Shown piece after piece: positions 21,611-32,519 of a stretch of 64,000 nucleotides of DNA. The notes beneath the pieces were generated by a model. It had not been told where the DNA came from. It did no database searches and saw only the letters and a list, made by a program, of their open reading frames with translations. The stretch's first letter is position 1, and every line of letters begins with the position of its first letter. The stretch lies in assembly GCA_039583875.1 (NCBI GenBank), contig CM077152.1, positions 22,233,538 through 22,297,537 on the forward strand, given 5' to 3'. The DNA is from Platanthera guangdongensis. Taxonomy: Eukaryota > Streptophyta > Magnoliopsida > Asparagales > Orchidaceae. The translations under genes were made by a program, and so were the position numbers.

Positions 21611-22004
21611 TGTAACACCCCTTCCCAGTATTTCAGAAATCAGCCGTCCGGCCGGGTCAGCGATATAAAGAAAACTAGGAAACAGTATTAAAACTAGTAG
21701 CAGCAGGTAATAAAAGTCTATACTAAACAGATTTAAGACTTACAGCGGAAGTAAAAGAAATAAACTAAGGGTAACCACATACCTGATAATTGGATTCACA
21801 GAGCCACTAAACAAGAATGAAATTGTAATAACTGAAAATCTGAACTATCATAATAAGTCTGATACAAGACATATAAATATTAATGAGATACACTGTCCAC
21901 AACTACAAGTACATGCTGAAATAGAGTAAACTGAATGGTAAAAGTACGACAAACTGACACCACCATGACGCTCATCCTAGACGTAGTTTCCCACCTGGGT
22001 CACC
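21611..22004 (-). repeat. G1 LTR 3' fragment, minus strand
   Basis: The inverted counterpart of 22980-23374. It joins inverted pol at GGT (22002-22004): pol normally reads CACGGTATTCCC and the LTR CTGGTGACCC, so the fusion shares GGT. Confidence 0.88.
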
Positions 22005-22532
22005 GTGAAGCCGAACTATCTCGTCCAAATATAACTGTGCCAGCTTCGGACCTTGATCGTCTTCCTAAGAGGAATGAAATGGGCGACCTTAGAAAGTCGA
22101 TCAACTATACCCACACGGATCATTCCCACTCTGCGATCTCGGCAAATCATGAATGAAATACATGGATATATCTTCGAATGTCCACTCAGGAATGGGAAGT
22201 GGCTGCAACTTGCCTCCAGGCCTTTGGCACTCGGCCTTAACCAACTTGCACGTCTCGCACTTCCCTACATAAACTGCAACATCACTCTTCAAGCCTGGCC
22301 ACCAGACTAACTTCTTGAGATCTGCATACATCGTCGTGCTACCCGGATGTATAGAATATCTGGAATTGTGTGCCTCAAATAAAATATCCTCGCGAACGTG
22401 ACTAACATCGGGGATACACACCTTGCCATCAAACAACAATAAATCATCCTGAATAGTGAATCCCTCCTTCTTACCTGTCTGCACTGAGCTCCAAATCTCT
22501 GCATCTTTGGATCCAACGGTAGAGCTGTCCGA
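22002..22532 (-). pseudogene. Inverted G1 pol fragment (integrase zinc and early core region)
   Basis: The minus-strand G1 integrase N-terminus. It includes [20 protein letters not shown] and [14 protein letters not shown] (HHCC zinc-binding residues), then [17 protein letters not shown]. In that core motif the first catalytic Asp of the full element (SMDFIHG) is Tyr here and in the opposite arm (SMYFIHG). The fragment is cut at the GGT junction to LTR on one side and at the palindrome centre (22532) on the other. Not functional. Confidence 0.85.
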
Positions 22533-22982
22533 ATGATTTATTGTTGTTTGATGGCAGGGTGTGTATCCCCGATGTTAGTCACCTTCGCGAGGATATTTTA
22601 TTTGAGGCACACAATTCCAGATATTCTATACATCCGGGTAGCACGAATGATGTATGCAGATCTCAAGAAGTTAGTCTGGTGGCCAGACTTGAAAAGTGAT
22701 GTTGCAGTTTATGTAGGGAAGTGCGAGACGTGTAAGTTGGTTAAGGCCGAGTGCCAAAGGCCTGGAGGCAAGTTGCAGCCACTTCACATTCCTGAGTGGA
22801 CATTCGAAGATATATCCATGTATTTCATTCATGGTTTGCCGAGATCGCAGAGTGGGAATGATTCCGTGTGGATAATAGTTGATCGACTTTTTAAGGTCGC
22901 CCATTTCATTCCTCTTAGGAAGACGGATCAAGGTCCGAAGCTGGCACAGTTATATTTGGACGAGATAGTTCGGCTTCACGGT
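22533..22982 (+). pseudogene. G1 pol fragment, plus-strand arm of the palindrome
   Basis: Same integrase region as 22002-22447 but on the plus strand. It starts inside DDLLLFDG-type sequence, runs through the HHCC region and the [20 protein letters not shown] core, and ends at DEIVRLHGD, where GGT joins the LTR. It shares the Asp-to-Tyr change and the fusion point with the inverted arm, so one arm was copied from the other after the deletion. Confidence 0.87.
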
Positions 22983-23374
22983 GACCCAGGTGGGAAGCTA
23001 CGTGTAGGATGAGCGTCATGGTGGTGTCAGTTTGTAGTACTTTTACCATTCAGTTTACTCCATTTCAGCATGTACTTGTAGTTGTGGACAGTGTATCTCA
23101 TTAATATTTTATATGTCTTGTATCAGACTTATTATGATAGTTCAGATTTTCAGTTATTACAATTCCATTCTTGTTTAGTGCCTCTGTGAATCCAATTATC
23201 AGGTATGTGGTTACCCTTAGTTTATTTCTTTTACTTCCGCTGTAAGTCTTAAATCTGTTTAGTATAGATTTTTATTACCTGCTGCTACTAGTTTTAATAC
23301 TGTTTCCTAGTTTTCTTTATATCGCTGACCCGGCCAGACGACTGATTTCTGAAATACTGGGAAGGGGTGTTACA
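22980..23374 (+). repeat. G1 LTR 3' fragment, plus-strand arm
   Basis: From GGTGACCCAGGTGGGAA to GGGTGTTACA. It carries the GTGTCAGTTTGTAG variant also found in 19940-20292 and 21611-22004, whereas the array LTRs read GTGTCCGAGTGTAG. The three fragments are therefore a subgroup. It is followed by only AAATTG of the primer-site region before the inverted U3 end. Confidence 0.88.
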
Positions 23375-23379
23375 AATTG

Positions 23380-23445
23380 CAAAATTCGTCGCGACTTTCC
23401 CCTACAATTTTAAATAAATTTCCGTGTCAATTAACGGATGTTACA
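23380..23445 (-). repeat. Inverted G1 LTR 5' end (66 bp)
   Basis: On the minus strand, TGTAACATCCGTTAATTGACA starts at 23445 and is cut after about 66 bp. TTATG follows immediately at 23446-23450, matching 9883-9887. Confidence 0.85.
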
Positions 23446-23953
23446 TTATGGTTCCGACGGAGCTGCTCGGTCACACTTGCAGGTGACGAAGCCCGCATTT
23501 TGGAGGTGACAACTCCTCCCGTGTCAATGTCTGAAACCACTACCGCCGCAGCCGCCTCATATTTACTGGGCTATACATTTTTTTCTTGTTGGATAAGTAG
23601 CCACTGATGTATTAATTCTTATTGTGATTTAAGTTCTCAAATTCCAATGTGGGTGTTATTTTATCAAGTCGCAATGCCTATCAAGAAGTTAAGAACCACC
23701 AGTCATGTGGCGTGGCCTATTAAAGAAGAGGTCAATCATCATAGTTTCAAATCCCTTGCAGAAAGAATCAACGCACATCAAGGCTGTCGGCATTTTTAAA
23801 AGTGCTAATTGCTTTCTATGAATAAGCTCATATTCGGAATTTGCCTAGAAAATAAATGTTAGTTATTTTTTTGGTTCTACTTAAAACCAAATGTTGATTA
23901 ATGCACTTAATTATTATGAGTATAACTGCTTATGTTTTTTTTTCTCTCTCTAG
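23446..23953. other. Intron or upstream sequence of the kinesin gene
   Basis: No exon could be assigned with confidence. It ends in TTTTTTTTCTCTCTCTAG, a good acceptor for exon E1 at 23954. The kinesin N-terminal exons were not found anywhere in the window. Confidence 0.5.
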
Positions 23954-25820
23954 GAGGACATCTATGACAAAGTGATGAAACCTCTAGTCAAAGATTTTTG
24001 GAAGGTCATAGTTCACTTTTAGTTGGAATGGGGCCTACAGGGTCTGAAAGACATACACAATGTTTGGTTCTCTACAGCAACTGGGTATTGTGCCTATTGC
24101 GTTAAGGCAAATATTTAGTCAGAAAACAGTAAATGAGAAGACTCAGACCTCTAGGTAAATGTTGGCCACACTTCAATTATTAGATAGTTCTTAAATTGTC
24201 AGCCTTGCCAGTTACTTTAACTATTACAACTTCTGCTACTTCAATCCATTTGGATGTCCAATTTTTCCCTTCAAGGTATGTTGGTAAAAGCGTTCTTAAG
24301 GCTCAAGGCTCACCAGACTCAGTGGTCTGCCCCTTTCTGCTCCTTTTTTTACATATTCGGAGCATTAAAAATCTGCTTGAGTGAGATGTAAATCTTTTTT
24401 GTTCAAAATAAAGAAAAAAATAATATAGTAGCTCAACATTTTTTGAATTATTTATTGTCTGTGAAGCATAATCAAGCTTTAATGCTTGAATATGATGCGA
24501 GTGACAACATTAGTCTCATTTCACAAGAGATATAGATGATAGTAATGAATTGATGATGAGCAGAATGAATGAAGAATCTGATCAAAAAGATGATTCGATG
24601 ATTATTTAAAATGGGATGCGGGTGTGCCTAGGCTTGAGCATTTGTCAGACACACACTTGCTCCTTGGGCCTAGGCTTCAGTATCCCTTTGCACCTTGAGC
24701 CTTTAACAACTATGCCTCCAAGTAGCAAAGGACTTTTTTTAGTTGTTTGATTCTAGATATTCAAGCCTCTGTTTTGGCATGATGGAACTCATAATAGTTA
24801 TTTTAGCCCTAGAATGTAATGTTGGTATAAATCTGCTTCTCTATCTAGAGAATTAAAAATGTTCTGCAAGTGATATTTTGTGTAGTTTCTTTTTGTTTTT
24901 CTCTTTCCTTTAATGTTTCTCTTGTTTACTTTGGAATACTGAATTTCATATTAATGCAGGACATATTATCTATCTATGTTTGAAATACATTCTGAGCGAG
25001 GAAAAGGAGAAAAGATATTTGATTTATCTCCTGAGTCTACGGATAATTTACACCTTCATACAAGCATAATCAGTGTAAAAGAGGTAACTGCCACAATTTT
25101 TTGTAACCAGATCTATCACGTCTTCTGTAGAAGTTTTTTACATGGTGCTTTAGGGGCTTTTCTCATTATATAGGTTAAGATTACAACAGTTGCTGAAGCC
25201 GAAAACATAGTGACACATGGCATCTTAAAGCGGTCTACTGCTCCTACAAATGCCAATAACCAGTCAAGGCACGTGGTATTGAAGTAGATTATGTTGCAAC
25301 CAAAAGTGAATGTGGAATGAATCAGCATAGTAGCCCTACTTTATGCGTTGACCTGCATATTTTTTTATTTTGTATTAGATTGAAGTGTAAAGTGAATTAT
25401 TGTCACTTTATCCAAATATATTTGCAGAATGTGATCCATATTTTAGAAATACGTATAATGTTTAATCTTCTCTTAATTCTTGCTTGTCTTCTTCGTTCTC
25501 TAATGGTTTGTTATACGTTAAGGGTGCATTTACCTGTTTTCACGAAATCTTAGAAGAAAAGAATATCTGGACGTCTATAAATATATTAATTCACAGCAGG
25601 AAAATTGCATGTATAAATATTTTTAAATATTGTATGCACTTTCATATGCATCCTTTTGTCGCTACTCATTTTATACTATTTTTATTTGCAGTCGATCTCA
25701 GTGTATTGTGAATGTTCGTTGTGCTGTGAAGAATAACACACAGGATTCTTCTGTTAGTAATGCAGTTCTAACAATAGCAGACCTTGCCGGAGCAGAGAGA
25801 GAAAGAAAACAGGAAATCAG
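23954..25820 (+). pseudogene. Kinesin motor domain exons E1-E4 (KIN-6-like), three one-base losses
   Basis: These exons encode part of a microtubule motor ATPase head. Exons are 23954-24154, 24960-25083, 25174-25268 and 25692-25820. E1 opens EDIYDKVMKPLVKDF and contains the ATP-binding P-loop, read as GPTGS then KTYTMFG across a frameshift. E2 has YYLSMFEIHSERGKGEKIFD, E3 TTVAEAENIVTHGILKRST, and E4 SRSQCIVNVRC and the switch-II motif LTIADLAGAERE. Phases match at all borders once one base is added in each of three places: the T run near 23995, after GGGTCT near 24040 and the A run near 25810. The E3 donor is GC rather than GT. The gene continues at 42836. Either a decayed gene or an expressed gene with consensus errors. 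Confidence 0.8.
24289..24712. repeat. Possible MITE in a kinesin intron
   Basis: GTTCTTAAGGCTCAAGG near 24290 and the reverse of CCTTGAGCCTTTAACAAC near 24695 form an imperfect inverted repeat. The internal CCTAGGCTT motifs are typical of small plant elements. No clear target duplication. Confidence 0.4.
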
Positions 25821-26538
25821 GTTTATTTTTTTTCCTTTTTATTTAATTTAATACAAAAGTGTTTTGTGCTATGAACTTATGCCGTACTCATTGATGGTAA
25901 CGCTCTTATGTTATGGTAATTTCTTGTATGCAAGTGTTTCATTTCCATAATTCTTTCTGTCGACCAATGTGATCACTCACACACGCGAAGTTGGTTCGAC
26001 TGGAATCGAAGATTTATTCGTATTTAATTACTTTACTTTCATTTGTAAGCAAACTATCATGCACGTAGTTAAAGTTATAGTACATGAGGTAATTGTAAAA
26101 AATGAAGGAGATCGTGCCACATGACCTGTGAGGTTCTATTTGGGACAACCACGGACCCTGTGATGATTGGGACCGCTCATCATGAGCGGATCGCCGATCA
26201 AAACATTTTTTTTGTTCTGTGTTTTTAATTTTTCATTGTATTTATGTATATTTTGGGGTTACAATGAGCGATGAATCATGACTGTTCGTTGCCCCTTCTA
26301 GTTTATAAATAAGGGTTATACGATACCATGAATGGTATCTAAAGATTGTGGAACCTCTTTTTGATCACCGGTGCCGAAGCCGGAACTTCAAGTGTGAATA
26401 TTGAACCTCTCACTCCTCCCCCCATTCCCCCTTTAGCTGGCCACCCTTGCTTCTCTCCTTCACTTGTTGTCCACCTCCCCATCCCCTCCACATCTCTTAG
26501 CTGGCCACTCCTCCACCTTTCTTGGCCGGCCTCTGTCC
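25821..26538. other. Kinesin intron, no further feature
   Basis: The start of the roughly 17-kb intron between E4 and E5. I see no coding sequence. The last ~140 bp before the solo LTR are C/T-rich. Confidence 0.5.
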
Positions 26539-28703
26539 TGTAACATCCATAAATCTGACGCGATTTTATTTAAAATTTGTAGGGGAAGGTCGCGACGAAT
26601 TTTTGATCGAGGCGGCGCGTTGACAAGGTATAATGTTACTTTTCCTTTTGATAGCGACCATTAGTTCGTTAAGTGCGTAAATTTTAGTGCGTGACGCGTT
26701 CTTTTAGTGGCGCGCAGTGAGGATGAAGTTTTGTGTAAGGAAATAGCCTTGGGGTGCCAATAGGATTTCCCCCCCCCTCTCTCATGCGGTTTATAATCAA
26801 AACTGCAAGCCAAATCCCGCACAACCCTTTTTCTCTCGGGAATAAACCGCAGCCCGTCTCCCGCAAAACCGACGCACGCGCCCGTCCGTCTCCCGCAGCG
26901 ATCGAAGCCGCGCCTCCCGCAAGCCTCTCCGGCGTCCGATTCCTCTCCGGAAACCATCTCCGACCACTCCTCCCTCCTCTACGAGCACCGGTAGACATTC
27001 CTTTTCCTTCCTTGGCCGTGGAAGTGCCGGATTCAACCCTAATCGGTGGAACTTGGAATTTTTCGGTTTCGGTGAGTTTATTTCTTCCTTTTCTCCATTT
27101 CCTCACGGAAATCCTTCGATTTCGGAGTTAGTATAACCTAGGTTTTCTTCTTTGTGCCCTAATTAGGTTTTGGAGCACGATTTCCACCGCGAAATTGGAG
27201 TTGGGCGCTTTGGAAACTTCAATCCCTCCCACGTGAAGGTAATATACTATGTTAGCAGTTAGTTTTGGACGACTCTAGCATTTTGGAATTTTTTTTCGAA
27301 AGTTTAACCCTAAGGGGAAAGTGCGATAATTAGGACTGCCTTGAATTTGCAGGACTTTGGTGGGATCGGGGCAACATTCTAAAGCTCCCCAGCTGTAGGG
27401 TTTGCTTTTGGAAGAGAATATGTCGCCGCGTCGAGTATACGAGCGTCGCAGTACCACTGTAAGGAAATTCTAATTCCTTTTAGTTAGACATATCAAGTAA
27501 TTGTATTTTATACGCATAAGTAGGTTTCGTACAACATCATAATCATGCATAGAAAAGTGTGACAGTAGGAAAATAATCGTGGAGACACGTATGAGAACGC
27601 CTTCTTCCATAACCACGTTAGTTAAGTCGTGAACAGTTAGTTAAGTACGAAACTTCACATGTACACGTAAGTTTGGAGATTGTCCAACCAAGGGTGCGAA
27701 GGTCCCTTCGCGTCGACCACGAGAAAGTCAAGGGTCGCTCAGTAGTACACCAGAAAAGATATCCCATGCAGAGTAGCGTCAGACCAACAAGGTCAGTAGC
27801 ACACCAGTCTTTTCGTGCTTGGTAGAGGCGCACTACCATCCTCATAGGGCATATGGTATCCTATGAGTTACAGTCTTGGGAGTTGACTCCCCTTTGAGAC
27901 AGTTAGCAGATTCGAGACCGTGTCCGCGTGGCACTAGAACAATTGAGTTCGTCAGATGGTCTCGGGTCGTCAGTTTCAGATTTTGCGCGTTAGGAGCTAC
28001 TTTGCCTAGAGCCTTCCCAGTAAACATGTAGGCTAGAAGCCACCTAGAACTCAAGTACAGACTTGACGTGAGACAGTACACTAGTTAGTGAACGTCATGA
28101 CTTGGGTAAATGAACGAAAAGTCATGAGTATAAAATTATAGTGTTCACCAGTAAGTATAGGAAAAACATGCATATCATATATCATGAAATATTTTCAGTG
28201 CACGAGACTAGTTTTAAAGACATGCATGCATTCATATGTAAATCTATTTTAGTGTCACTAAGGGGAATTGTTTTTCTTTACTCTGACCCTTCGTGGGCAA
28301 TGTTTTTCTGGTGACCCAGGTGGGAAACTTCGTCTAGGATGAGTGTCATGGTGGTGTCCGAGTGTAGTACTTTTACTATTTTCAGTTTACTCCGTTTTCA
28401 GCATGTACTTGTAATTGTGGACAGTGTAACTCATTAATATTTTATGTATCTTGTATCAGACTTATTTGATAGTTCAGATTTTCAGTTAATGAAGTCTCAT
28501 TTTTGTTTAGTGGCTCTGTGAATCCAGACATCAGTTATGTGGTTAACCTTAGTTTAATTTTTACTCCCGCTGTAAGTATTAAATCTGTTTAGTTTGGACT
28601 TTTATTACCTGCTGCTACTAGTTTTGATACAGCTTCCTAGTTTTCTTTATATCGCTGACCCGGCCGGACAGCTGATTTCTGTAATACTGGGAAGGGGTGT
28701 TAC
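26539..28703 (+). repeat. G1 solo LTR (about 2.17 kb)
   Basis: From TGTAACATCCATAAATCTGAC to GGGAAGGGGTGTTAC, full length compared with the array LTRs (2.2 kb) but more diverged. No primer-binding site or internal sequence follows, so it is a solo LTR left by LTR-LTR recombination. The 5-bp flanks (TGTCC on the left, CCACC on the right) do not match, and the final A is changed, so the target duplication is unconfirmed. It keeps the conserved gag start exon. Confidence 0.85.
27353..27458 (+). CDS. G1 gag start exon in the solo LTR
   Basis: Bounded by an acceptor (TTGAATTTGCAG) and a donor (GTAAGG). The ATG at 27420 opens 13 codons encoding MSPRRVYERRSTT, identical to the array copies, while four third-codon positions differ (CGC/CGT, GAA/GAG, AGC/AGT, ACG/ACT). 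In a solo LTR it has no downstream gag and can be only a relic. Confidence 0.7.
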
Positions 28704-29147
28704 CCACCCCCACTAGCCGACCATCACCGCCATCACCAACCCAAACTCCTCTCCAAAATCTCTCCACCACCGCTTGCCAATTTCATCAATTTCAGTTTTT
28801 TGGTGATCGTCTGAAAACACCCCGGTCATCTCTGTCCAGTCATCACCACCCCCACTAAAATTTCCTTTATTTTTCACTTTTTGGTGATCGCCAACCATTA
28901 CCATCGACCACCACTATCACCTCCGACGATCCCCTTTGGCCACATCCGCACCACTCTCCCTCCATCACCACTCCTAGTCAATTCCCCACCACGCCAGCCT
29001 CCCACTACCTTCACTTTCTCAATTTTAGGACATCTCCTGAAATTCCTCTCCTTTACCCATTTCTCCACTTCCCCCTTCTCCCTTTACGCCAAATCCACCC
29101 CCAGGACAAACTGAGCCCCTCTACTCCCCACATCCAAATCGAGCCCC
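28704..29147. other. Kinesin intron segment between solo LTR and array
   Basis: C-rich low-complexity sequence (CACCACC/CCATCACC-type). No gene seen. It ends in TACTA (29148-29152), the left target duplication of the array. Confidence 0.5.
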
Positions 29148-29152
29148 TACTA

Positions 29153-29280
29153 TGTAACATCCGAAATTTGACGCGAAAAAATTATTTGATTTGTAGGGGC
29201 AAATCGCGACGAATTTTGATCGAGGCACCGCAACGTCAAGGTACAATGCTTCTATTGCTACAACTCGCATTCATTAGCTG
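29153..29280 (+). repeat. G1 LTR 5' fragment fused to protease region
   Basis: The first 128 bp of the LTR end at CATTAGCTGGTG and continue as CAGTTTGGTGACACC of pol. The parent LTR reads CTGGTGATTT and the parent pol ACCGGTGCAG, so GGTG is shared at the joint. Confidence 0.92.
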
Positions 29281-32200
29281 GTGCAGTTTGGTGACACCGA
29301 GATTATTGTGGAAGCTTTGCAGCTACCTATTGCAGGATTCGACCTGATTTTTGGAATGGATTGGCTTTCGGCAGTCAACGCCAGGATTGACTGTAGGGCG
29401 AAGCAGATACAGTTTGATGGCCCCAATCAGACTTCGTTTTCTTTTCAGGGCTTGAAGGGAGTAGTGAAAATGATTATATCTGCAGTCCAAGCGAGAAGGT
29501 GCATCAGTAAGGGTTGCGAAACCTTCGTAGTACTGATGAATGCAGAGACTAAGGCTGAGTTGTCAGAGGTACCAGTGGTGCAGGAATTCCCCGATGTCTT
29601 CCCGGAAGAGCTCCCTGGTGCCCCTCCAGATAGAGAGATTGAGTTCCCGATAGACTTGCAGCCTGGGGCTACACCGGTAGCCAAATCTCCCTATCGGATG
29701 GCTCCAAGGGAACTAGCAGAGCTGAAGAGTCAGTTGCAGGAGTTACTTGATTTGGGTTTTATACGCCCCAGCACTTCACCATGGAGTGCTCCAGTGCTTT
29801 TTGTGAAGAAGAAAGACGGTAGTCTGAGACTGTGCATAGACTACCGTGAGTTGAACAAGCTAACAGTAAAGAACAAGTACCCAATTCTCAGGATTGATGA
29901 TTTGTTCGACCAGTTGGTGGGATCGAACACTTTCTCCAAGTTAGATCTGAGGTCAGGCTATCACCAATTAAAGATTCGTGATTTGGATATTCAGAAGACG
30001 ACTTTCAACACCAAATATGGACACTTCGAGTTCGTGGTCATGCCGTTTGGGCCGACCAATGCTCCTTCAGTATTTATGGACCTGATGAACATGGTATTTC
30101 GGGAGTACTTGGACCGTTTTGTCATCGTCTTTATAGATGACATCTTGGTGTTCTCTAAGAGTGCAGAAGATCATGCAGCACATCTCAGGATTGTTTTGAG
30201 CACACTCAGAAAAAATCAGTTGCTTGCCAAGTTTTCAAAGTGCGAGTTTTGGCTTTCAGAGATTGCATTCTTAGGCCATATCATCAGTCAGAAAGGAGTT
30301 AGTGTTGATCCGAAGAAGATAGAGGCCATTAAGAGTTGGCCAAGGCCGACGACAGTTTCAGAGGTTCGCAGCTTTTTGGGTCTTGCTGGTTACTACAGGA
30401 GATTCATCAGAGATTTTTCGAAGATAGCCTTACCACTGACTTCCCTCACCAGGAAGGGTAAGGGCTTGGATTGGACAGTTGAGTGTGAGTTGGCTTTTGG
30501 GGACTTGAAGGGCAGGTTGATGACCGCACCGATTTTGAGTTTACCATCAGGGCCTGACGGGTTTCAGATCTACTGCGATGCATCAGGTCAGGGTTTGGGG
30601 TGTGTTCTCATGCAGCATGGAAATGTCGTAGCCTATGCCTCGAGACAATTAAAGGTTCATGAGAGGAACTATCCAGTGCATGACTTGGAGCTTGCAGCAG
30701 TCATACATGTTTTGAAGATTTGGAGGCACTATCTCTATGAAGTGCGTTGTGAGATCTTCACTGATCATAAGAGCCTCAAGTATATCTTTGATCAGCGAGA
30801 GCTCAATTTGAGGCAGCGCAGATGGTTAGAGTTTCTATCAGACTACGACGTAGACATTCAGTACCATCCAGGAAAGGCGAACGTTGTAGCTGATGCCCTT
30901 AGCCGTAGAGGTTCGTGTTTCTTTCTCCTCACTCAGCAGGAGGAGTTAGTGCGAGAGCTGGAGAGACTGGATATTACCATTGTGCCACGCAGTAGTTTTG
31001 GTTCTGCAAGGTTGAGTTGGATGAAGATTACCTGCGATATCAAGGACAGAATCAGGACAGCTCTACCGCTGGATCCAAAGATGACAGAGATTTGGAGCTC
31101 AGCGCAGTCAGGACAGAATGAGGGATTCACTATTCAGGATGAATTACTATTGATTGATGGCAGGTTGTGTATCCCCGATGTTAGTCACCTTCGCGAGGAT
31201 ATTTTATTTGAGGCACACAATTCCAGATATTCTATACATCCGGGTAGCACGAAGATGTATGCAGATCTCAAGAAGCTAGTCTGGTGGCCAGGCTTGAAGA
31301 AAGATGTTGCAGATTACGTAGGGAAGTGTGAGACGTGCAAGTTGGTTAAGGCCGAGTGCCAAAGGCCTGGAGGCAAGTTGCAGCCACTTCCCATTCCTGA
31401 GTGGACATTCGAAGATATATCCATGGATTTCATTCATGGTTTGCCGAGATCGCAGAGTGGGAATGATTCATTGTGGGTTATAGTTGATCGACTTTCTAAG
31501 GTCGCCCATTTCATTCCTCTTAGGAAGACGGATCAAGGTCCGAAGCTGGCACAGTTATATTTGGACGAGATAGTACGGCTTCACGGTATTCCCAGGACTA
31601 TAGTTTCAGACCGAGACGGCAGATTCACCTCCAGAGAGTGGCGATACGTACAGGAGCGGTTGGGTACCAGGTTACACTTCAGCACCGCTTTCCATCCCCA
31701 GACCGATGGACAGACTGGGCGCACAAATAGGACTTTGGAGGATTTGTTACGGATGTGCATTTTGGATTTTGGAGGAAAGTGGGAGAAATATGTTACACTA
31801 GTGGAGTTCTCCTACAACAATAGTTTTCAGACAAGTATTGAGATGACACCGTTCGAGGCCCTCTATGGCAGACGTTGTCGGACACCGTTATGTTGGGCTG
31901 AAAGTGAAGAGAGATCCACAATCAGGGAGTCATGGATTGATAAGACCACTGATAGGATCAAGCTTATTCAGGAGCGTATGAAGACAGCTCAGGATCGCCA
32001 GGCCAAGTATCATGATCAGAAGCACAGGTCAGTAGAGTTCAGTGTTGGAGACTACGTTTATCTGAAGGTCAGACCAGTCAGAGGAGTTTCTAGAATAAAG
32101 CTGATGAAAAAGCTGAGCCCCAGATTCGTTGGTCCTTTTGAGGTACTGGAAAGAATTGGTGAGGTTGCTTACAGATTGGCCTTACCTGAGGAGATGAGTG

Positions 32201-32508
32201 GTGTACATGATGTCTTCCACGTCTCTTATCTGAGGAGAGCAGTCAGAGATCCTAGTCAGATCATAAGTACCGAGGAAGCACCAATTGAGACATATCTTAG
32301 TATTGGGGTTAGACCAGCCAGAATAGTGGATTCAAGGATACAGAAGCTCAGAAATAGAGAGATTCGCATGATCAAAGTCCTTTGGATGAACTGTGGCAGG
32401 CCAGAGTATACTTGGGAGCGTGAGGATAAATTTAAGAGCAATGCAGACTATTCTTTTCTCTTCGATTCAGGTATGACTACAATTTTCGAGGACGAAAATT
32501 TTTGTTAG
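29281..32508 (+). pseudogene. G1 pol, left array unit, gag and N-terminal protease deleted
   Basis: 1075 codons, open from the deletion joint to TAG at 32508, with no true start codon. It lacks the DTG of the protease and begins at [16 protein letters not shown] ([32 protein letters not shown]), RNase H ([28 protein letters not shown]), the integrase zinc region ([13 protein letters not shown]), the core and the C-terminal tail are complete. The catalytic Glu of the integrase DDE triad is Gly here ([12 protein letters not shown] against [12 protein letters not shown] in the right unit). It could give RT sequence but not integration. Confidence 0.93.
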
Positions 32509-32519
32509 GAGGGGAGATT

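Larger units (their letters stand above)
21606..23379. repeat. Long inverted repeat: two ~845-bp arms, 85-bp spacer
   Basis: Left arm 21606-22447 and right arm 22533-23379 are reverse complements, apart from scattered substitutions and short indels, with an unpaired 85-bp spacer (22448-22532). Each arm is pol plus LTR fused at the same GGT. A transcript across it would fold into a hairpin with a stem of over 800 bp. The LTR parts are also inverted relative to 19940-20292, giving a second, looser inverted pair. Confidence 0.88.
9888..23445. mobile_element. Rearranged Gypsy-G1 block bounded by two U3 ends
   Basis: Both ends are the 5' (U3) end of the G1 LTR. TGTAACATCCGTTAATTGACA starts at 9888 on plus, and the same sequence read on minus starts at 23445. 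The approximately 66-bp terminal inverted repeats differ at only about two positions. TTATG directly flanks each end (9883-9887, 23446-23450), which looks like a 5-bp target duplication. Inside, LTR and pol pieces are joined in both orientations at short matches (GTGG near 10052, AGGTT near 20309, GGT at 22002 and 22980), and a Tat-like 3' end is embedded. It may be one integration of a rearranged cDNA, or a normal insertion rearranged later. Confidence 0.7.

Noticed and set aside
23446..23953. Additional kinesin exon upstream of E1
   Set aside because: Short open stretches exist, but none reads like the kinesin N-terminal strand or has good splice sites in phase.
26534..28708. Target duplication around the solo LTR
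   Set aside because: TGTCC on the left and CCACC on the right do not match, so no duplication is claimed.
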